From: Parapedobacter flavus | Lineage (GTDB): Bacteria > Bacteroidota > Bacteroidia > Sphingobacteriales > Sphingobacteriaceae | NCBI RefSeq assembly: GCF_035818675.1 | Contig: NZ_JAYKZZ010000004.1 | Location: 62,001 to 126,000 of the forward strand | Reading direction: 5' to 3' | DNA: 64,000 nucleotides | Part shown: positions 59,678 through 64,000 of the stretch, piece by piece | How positions within the stretch are numbered: position 1 is the first letter of the stretch | How the letters are laid out: each line of letters opens with the position of its first letter | The notes under the pieces: generated by a model | What the model was told of the DNA's origin: nothing | Seen by the model: only the letters and a program-made list of their open reading frames with translations | The model's database searches: none | Made by a program: the position numbers and the translations under genes

Positions 59678-61457
59678 ATACCGCTTCTTCCAGTAGCTGC
59701 TTCTCGTACAGTTCGTGGTAGCTACCGCCGATGGCCAGCAGTTCCTCGTGACTGCCCTGTTCGATTACCCGACCTTGGTCCAGTACCAGAATATGGTCGG
59801 CATTTTTGATGGTCGACACGCGGTGGGCAATGAAGATCGAACTTTTGCCGGCCATGGCCACGCTGAGGTTACGGAGGATTTCCTCTTCGGTCTTGGTATC
59901 CACTGCCGATAAGCAGTCGTCAAAAATCAGTATCTGCGGCTTTTTGATCAATGCCCGCGCAATGGAGACCCGTTGCTTCTGTCCACCCGAAAGCGTAATG
60001 CCCCGTTCGCCGATGGTGGTTTCGAAACCTTTTTCGAACGCAGCGATATTTTGGTATACCGCGGCTTGCCGTGCGGCATTTTCTACTTCGCCGCTATCGC
60101 CGGTATCAAGTCCGAACGCAATATTATTGGCGATGGTTTCGGAAAACAGGAACACATCTTGCGGCACGAATCCGATTTCGCTCCGGTAGGCCTGCAGGGG
60201 CAGCTGCCGGATATCATGGCCGTCTACGCGGATCGTTCCGGCCCCAACGTCGTACATCCGCATAAGGAGATTGGCCAAAGTAGACTTGCCCGATCCGGTT
60301 TTGCCGATGATGGCCAGCACTTCGCCCGGTTTTACGTCGAACGATACGTTGTTGAGCGCTTGAATACCAGTGTCGGGGTACGTAAAACTGACGTTTTCAA
60401 ATTGGATATGGCCACGGGCATCGAACGTACCCGTTGAGGCCGATTGGATTTCGGGCTGCGTACGGAGGAATTCGTTGATGCGTTTCTGCGATGCCGCTGC
60501 CCGCTGGATGAGCGAAGTTACCCACGCCAGGGCCATGGCCGGAAAGGTGAGTTGGTTTACGTAGATAATAAATTCGGCAATATTGCCCGAAGTGATGGTG
60601 CCCTTGGCTACTTCCAGACCACCCACATATACCGTAATCACCGTGCTTAGGCCAATCAATAACAGGATAAGCGGAAAAAAGATGGCTTCTGTCTTCACGA
60701 GGGCCAATGCAGTATCCCGGTAGGTGTTGCTCTCGTCGGCAAAGCGGTCCATTTTATCCGCCTCCCGGTTGTAGGTTTTGATGACCCGTACACCCGAGAA
60801 CGTTTCTTGCACGAACGACGACAGCGTGGATAGCTGCCGCTGGATGCGTTCACTGCGGCGGTTGATGATTTTGTTGACCACCAGCAAGATGGCCGATAGC
60901 ACGGGGATGGGCAGCAACGCATATAGTGCCAGCGTTGGGTTTACGCTGATCATCGCCGCGATGACCATCACAGACAACACCACCGTATTGATGGAATACA
61001 TAACGGCGGGCCCCAGGTAGGAACGCACCCGGTTTACGTCTTCCGTTACCCGGTTCATCAGGTCGCCCGTATTGTTACGACGATAGAACGCCATGTCGAG
61101 CTGCTGGTAATGGTTATATATCTCGTTCTTGAGATCATACTCGATATGCCTGGATGTGAGGATGATGGTTTGGCGCATTAAGAAAAGGAAAATACCACGG
61201 ATGATGGCCAATACCAGCACCACCGCCCCGAACAGCAATAGGCAGTAGCCGAAAATCTCATACACCAGCTGCTGCCGCTCAAACCCATCGAAAAGACGGT
61301 ATATGCTGATGTTTTCCTTCACGAGGTCGAAGGCAATGCGGATGACCTGTGCGGGCAACACGCCGAAATAGTTGGATACGATAACGAAGATGACACCGGG
61401 GATCATCTGCCAGCGGTATTTGTAAAAGTACTTGTTGAGGTGTGCGAGATCTTTCAT
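59676..61457 (-). CDS. MsbA-like ABC exporter (fused permease and ATPase)
   Basis: 593 residues from the ATG at 61457 (MKDLAHLNKYFYKYRW); the longer frame upstream lacks similarity. Six hydrophobic segments in residues 20-310, then an ATPase with Walker A GKTGSGKSTLANLL, Q loop FVPQDVFLFSETIANN, signature LSGGQKQRVSIARALIKKPQ, Walker B ILIFDDCLSAVD and H loop IFIAHRVSTIKNAD. The layout is that of homodimeric lipid or drug exporters (MsbA/LmrA-like). Substrate unknown. Convergent with rpmA. Confidence 0.92.
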   Translation of the reverse strand: MKDLAHLNKYFYKYRWQMIPGVIFVIVSNYFGVLPAQVIRIAFDLVKENISIYRLFDGFERQQLVYEIFGYCLLLFGAVVLVLAIIRGIFLFLMRQTIILTSRHIEYDLKNEIYNHYQQLDMAFYRRNNTGDLMNRVTEDVNRVRSYLGPAVMYSINTVVLSVMVIAAMISVNPTLALYALLPIPVLSAILLVVNKIINRRSERIQRQLSTLSSFVQETFSGVRVIKTYNREADKMDRFADESNTYRDTALALVKTEAIFFPLILLLIGLSTVITVYVGGLEVAKGTITSGNIAEFIIYVNQLTFPAMALAWVTSLIQRAAASQKRINEFLRTQPEIQSASTGTFDARGHIQFENVSFTYPDTGIQALNNVSFDVKPGEVLAIIGKTGSGKSTLANLLMRMYDVGAGTIRVDGHDIRQLPLQAYRSEIGFVPQDVFLFSETIANNIAFGLDTGDSGEVENAARQAAVYQNIAAFEKGFETTIGERGITLSGGQKQRVSIARALIKKPQILIFDDCLSAVDTKTEEEILRNLSVAMAGKSSIFIAHRVSTIKNADHILVLDQGRVIEQGSHEELLAIGGSYHELYEKQLLEEAV

Positions 61458-61568
61458 ATCGAATATGGGCAAAAATACGAAATGTTTCGCGGGGTTGATT
61501 ATATGCATAATTTTTTTGCTAAGTTTGCCCCGATAATGCAGATTACGTAATGGCTTATCGTTGTTTTT

Positions 61569-62648
61569 ATGTCCGTACCTACCAAAGATAATTCATCCTT
61601 TAAGTTGATGGCCCAATTTGGCCACCAGAAGCTCGTTTTCTGTAATGATGAAGCTGTGGGGCTGCAGGCGGTTATTGCTATCCACGATACGACACTCGGC
61701 CCTGCAATTGGGGGCGTAAGGATGTTGCCCTACCAGCATACTGACGACGCCATCGACGACGTGCTACGGCTGTCGCGGGGGATGACCTACAAGGCAGCGG
61801 TTGCTGGGGTGAATCTGGGTGGCGGTAATGCGGCAATTATTGGCGATCACCGCACCCAGAAAGGCGAAGCGTTACTCCGGCGGTTCGGGCAGTTCGTGGA
61901 AGAACTGGGTGGAACGTTCATCGCATCCCTCGATATCGGTACCACACCGCGTGATATGGAGTTTATCCACATGGAAACCGATTACGTAGCCGGCCTGCCG
62001 AAGTCACTTGGTGGCAGCGGCGATTCGGCGCCATTTACGGCAAAGGGCGTATATTGTGGTATTAAAGCATCGCTCAAGGAGCGTTTTGGCAACGATAGTT
62101 TGGCTGGCCGGACGGTCGCCGTGCAGGGCGCAGGGAATGTGGGTGAGCAATTGATTGCATTGCTGCGTGAGGAAAATGCCAAGGTATATGTAAGCGACAT
62201 CGCGGAAGACCGGATGGTGGAAGTGGCAAACAAGTATAAGGCGGTGCCCGTGGCCAACAATAACATCTACGAGCTCGATGTAGACGTGTACGCTCCGTGC
62301 GCGTTGGGAGGAACGGTCAATAAGGAAACGATTGCCAAAATGAGGTGTGGTATTATTGCGGGCTCCGCAAATAATCAATTGCGCAATGAGACCGACGACG
62401 CGCGGTTGCTGATGGAGAAAGGTATTCTCTATGCGCCCGATTACCTGATTAATGCCGGCGGACTGATTAGCTGCTATTCGGAAATTGCCGGCTATGGTGT
62501 GTCGCGTACGGCCGCACTCACCGAAACCATCTACGAAGCCACGCGCTCCGTATTACGTAAATCGATCAATGAAAACGTAGCGCCGCACGAGGCCGCCAAT
62601 CAGCTGGCCGAAGCACGGATAGCCGATATGCGTAAAATTAAGCGATAA
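61569..62648 (+). CDS. Glu/Leu/Phe/Val dehydrogenase family protein with altered active site
   Basis: 359 residues. It resembles leucine dehydrogenase: MTYKAAVAGVNLGGG, LDIGTTPRDMEFIHMETDYV, VAVQGAGNVGEQLIALLREE (Rossmann), VYAPCALGGTVN, IIAGSANNQL and YAPDYLINAGGLI. The substrate Lys is kept (Lys75 in MTYK) and Asp122 (SLDIGTT) too. The catalytic Lys of LGGGK, Lys80 in the Bacillus enzyme, is replaced by Asn87 (codon AAT at 61827-61829). So it may not be an active dehydrogenase. Confidence 0.85.
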   Translation: MSVPTKDNSSFKLMAQFGHQKLVFCNDEAVGLQAVIAIHDTTLGPAIGGVRMLPYQHTDDAIDDVLRLSRGMTYKAAVAGVNLGGGNAAIIGDHRTQKGEALLRRFGQFVEELGGTFIASLDIGTTPRDMEFIHMETDYVAGLPKSLGGSGDSAPFTAKGVYCGIKASLKERFGNDSLAGRTVAVQGAGNVGEQLIALLREENAKVYVSDIAEDRMVEVANKYKAVPVANNNIYELDVDVYAPCALGGTVNKETIAKMRCGIIAGSANNQLRNETDDARLLMEKGILYAPDYLINAGGLISCYSEIAGYGVSRTAALTETIYEATRSVLRKSINENVAPHEAANQLAEARIADMRKIKR

Positions 62649-62696
62649 AATAGATTAGGATGTCGATATTTTTATCGGATCGTTCTTTACATCAAT

Positions 62697-63644
62697 ATGT
62701 TAAACAGAAGGCACCTGCGGGTTAAAGTATTACAGACGCTGTATGCGTACCAACTATCGGAGGATAAGCGGGTCACTACGTTTGAAAAAGCGCTGCTCAA
62801 GAGTGTGGATCAGGTATATGAAATGTATATCTGGGCGTTGAATCTCTTGGATGAAGTGTCTGACTACGTTCGGATCGATGCGGACGAACGGGCGAATAAA
62901 CACCTCCCGTCGGCAGCCGATCTTTCGCCCAATACACGATTGTATACCAATACGTTCATTGAACTCCTGCGGCACAACGAACCGTATAAAGATGCTGTGA
63001 AACGCTATAAAGTGTCTTGGAACTTCGATCCGGAGATTGTGCGTTCGGTGTTTCTCCAGTTGAAAGGTTCAGAGGCGTATGCTAATTACCTGAACCAGGA
63101 AGACCGATCACTCGTGGCCGAAAAGGACATTATCAAACACATCTTCCGGAAGATTATCCTCAAAGCGCCATCGATCGAACAAGCCTTTGAAGAAAAATTC
63201 ATCAACTGGCAGGTGGATAAGGAGGTGCTGCAGGCCATGGTTGCGAAAACGCTCAAGAACTTTGTAAGTGAAGTGCCGGGCCAAAACCAATTGGCAGATT
63301 TAACACCCAATTGGGAAGACGACCGGCCATTCGTCATCGATCTGCTTACGCATTCCATCCGTTACGCCGAGGAGTACCAGCAGTTGATTGCTACGAAAAC
63401 CAAAAATTGGGAGTCAGACCGGATCGCCCTGTTGGATAACCTGCTAATGCGGATGGCCATCTGTGAGTTGCTTAACTTCCCGACCATTCCAGTGAAAGTG
63501 ACCATCAACGAATACATCGAAATATCAAAAGTCTTCAGTACGGCCAAGAGCAATACGTTTATCAATGGGGTGCTGGACAAGATACTGAACGAACTGCAGG
63601 TGTCGGGACGGATTCGGAAGTCGGGAAGGGGCCTGATGCAATAG
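62697..63644 (+). CDS. nusB: Transcription antitermination factor NusB
   Basis: 315 residues. NusB binds boxA with S10 in rRNA antitermination. The N-terminus MLNRRHLRVKVLQTLYAYQL and the C-terminal region (LDNLLMRMAICELLNFPTIP, KVTINEYIEISKVFSTAKSN, FINGVLDKILNEL) are typical. The Bacteroidota form is about twice the size of the E. coli protein (139 residues), with the extra part in the middle; this one is normal for the group. A DUF1573 lipoprotein follows. Confidence 0.95.
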   Translation: MLNRRHLRVKVLQTLYAYQLSEDKRVTTFEKALLKSVDQVYEMYIWALNLLDEVSDYVRIDADERANKHLPSAADLSPNTRLYTNTFIELLRHNEPYKDAVKRYKVSWNFDPEIVRSVFLQLKGSEAYANYLNQEDRSLVAEKDIIKHIFRKIILKAPSIEQAFEEKFINWQVDKEVLQAMVAKTLKNFVSEVPGQNQLADLTPNWEDDRPFVIDLLTHSIRYAEEYQQLIATKTKNWESDRIALLDNLLMRMAICELLNFPTIPVKVTINEYIEISKVFSTAKSNTFINGVLDKILNELQVSGRIRKSGRGLMQ

Positions 63645-63714
63645 GAAACAAGTTGCACCGTTCACTGTTAAAAAGAATAAATATATACATTCATCAACAA
63701 TTAAATAGAGCACC

Positions 63715-64000
63715 ATGAAATGGATACCTTTATTTCTTATGAGCATGACGCTCCTCGTGTCATGCAATAGCGGTAACAACCAAGAGGGAGACACAGAAGC
63801 GGCGGATATTCCCATGGATCAGGTGGGCAAACAGCCTGTTGGGCAAACGATTATTCCTGGTGCCGATTCGAGCGGTGCCGTGATGGAAGTGGCAGAAGAT
63901 GCCTACGATTTCGGTACGGTGAACGAGGGAGAAAAAGTAAACCATGAATTCAAATTTACCAATACCGGTAGCGCTCCGTTGATCATCTCGAATGTGCAGG
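63715..64000 (+). CDS. DUF1573-containing lipoprotein (3' end cut)
   Basis: The first 95 codons of a lipoprotein gene: signal with lipobox LLVSC (MSMTLLVSCNSG), a linker rich in Asp/Gly, then the DUF1573 immunoglobulin-like domain start: YDFGTVNEGEKVNHEFKFTN, TGSAPLIISNVQ. It is open to the window end. DUF1573 proteins are exported and of unclear role. It lies 70 bp after nusB on the same strand, a placement I associate with Bacteroidota genomes. Confidence 0.85.
   Translation, partial: MKWIPLFLMSMTLLVSCNSGNNQEGDTEAADIPMDQVGKQPVGQTIIPGADSSGAVMEVAEDAYDFGTVNEGEKVNHEFKFTNTGSAPLIISNVQ

Overview
The window looks like a chromosome segment of a Bacteroidota species, most likely Sphingobacteriales-like. 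The reasons are a SusC/SusD pair, PorV and type IX secretion (T9SS) sorting domains, an unusually long NusB, LytS/LytTR signalling, ATP-grasp RimK with its zinc-protease partner, and promoters of the TTTG-N19-TAnnTTTG kind. No rRNA, tRNA, CRISPR array, transposase or phage gene was seen.

Layout. 1-16.2 kb is mostly core metabolism and envelope: accA (cut by the window edge), a GH144-like protein, OmpA lipoproteins, murI, a GH125 mannosidase, a RemB/Wzi-like barrel, aroQ, an MFS pump, lgt, the purM-zinc protease-rimK operon, a GlxA-type AraC regulator and a PIN toxin-antitoxin pair with a perfect 20-bp palindromic operator. 16.3-23.4 kb is a duplicated T9SS neighbourhood. It has one intact porV, three porV relics, two copies of a divergent intergenic region, two lipoprotein genes, a metalloprotease gene broken by a 1-base frameshift, a second protease reduced to its sorting domain, and a toxin-antitoxin pair whose toxin is deleted. 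23.5-29 kb holds lepA, folD, a His-rich lipoprotein and a two-component pair. 29.1-34.2 kb is a susC/susD operon with a long leader and a clear terminator.

34.2-48.6 kb is the most unusual part: a minus-strand array of about nine units. A complete unit starts with a repeated leader that carries a conserved promoter, an ATG, a homopolymeric C tract of 7-9 bases and an A tract of 5-6 bases. The leader is followed by a lipoprotein with a nearly identical, GC-rich N-terminal half, a proline/glycine-rich linker and a C-terminal half of one of at least three HExxH types. Immediately downstream lies an exported partner protein whose family follows the C-terminal type. Most units are partly deleted, and the relics still sit next to the matching partner family. 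The tract lengths put one leader in frame and three out of frame with the lipoprotein. I read this as a recombining, possibly phase-variable system of surface metallopeptidase-like lipoproteins with cognate partners. I do not recognise it as a described system.

48.7-64 kb returns to ordinary genes: small membrane and barrel proteins, a 42-bp minisatellite, a PIN toxin-antitoxin pair, a TonB receptor with a LytS/LytTR system that includes a degenerate second kinase, rpsF-rpsR-rplI, rplU-rpmA (L27 carries an extra HhH domain), an MsbA-like ABC exporter, a leucine-dehydrogenase-like gene with an altered active site, nusB and the start of a DUF1573 lipoprotein. All readings were made by eye from the sequence; no database search was run.
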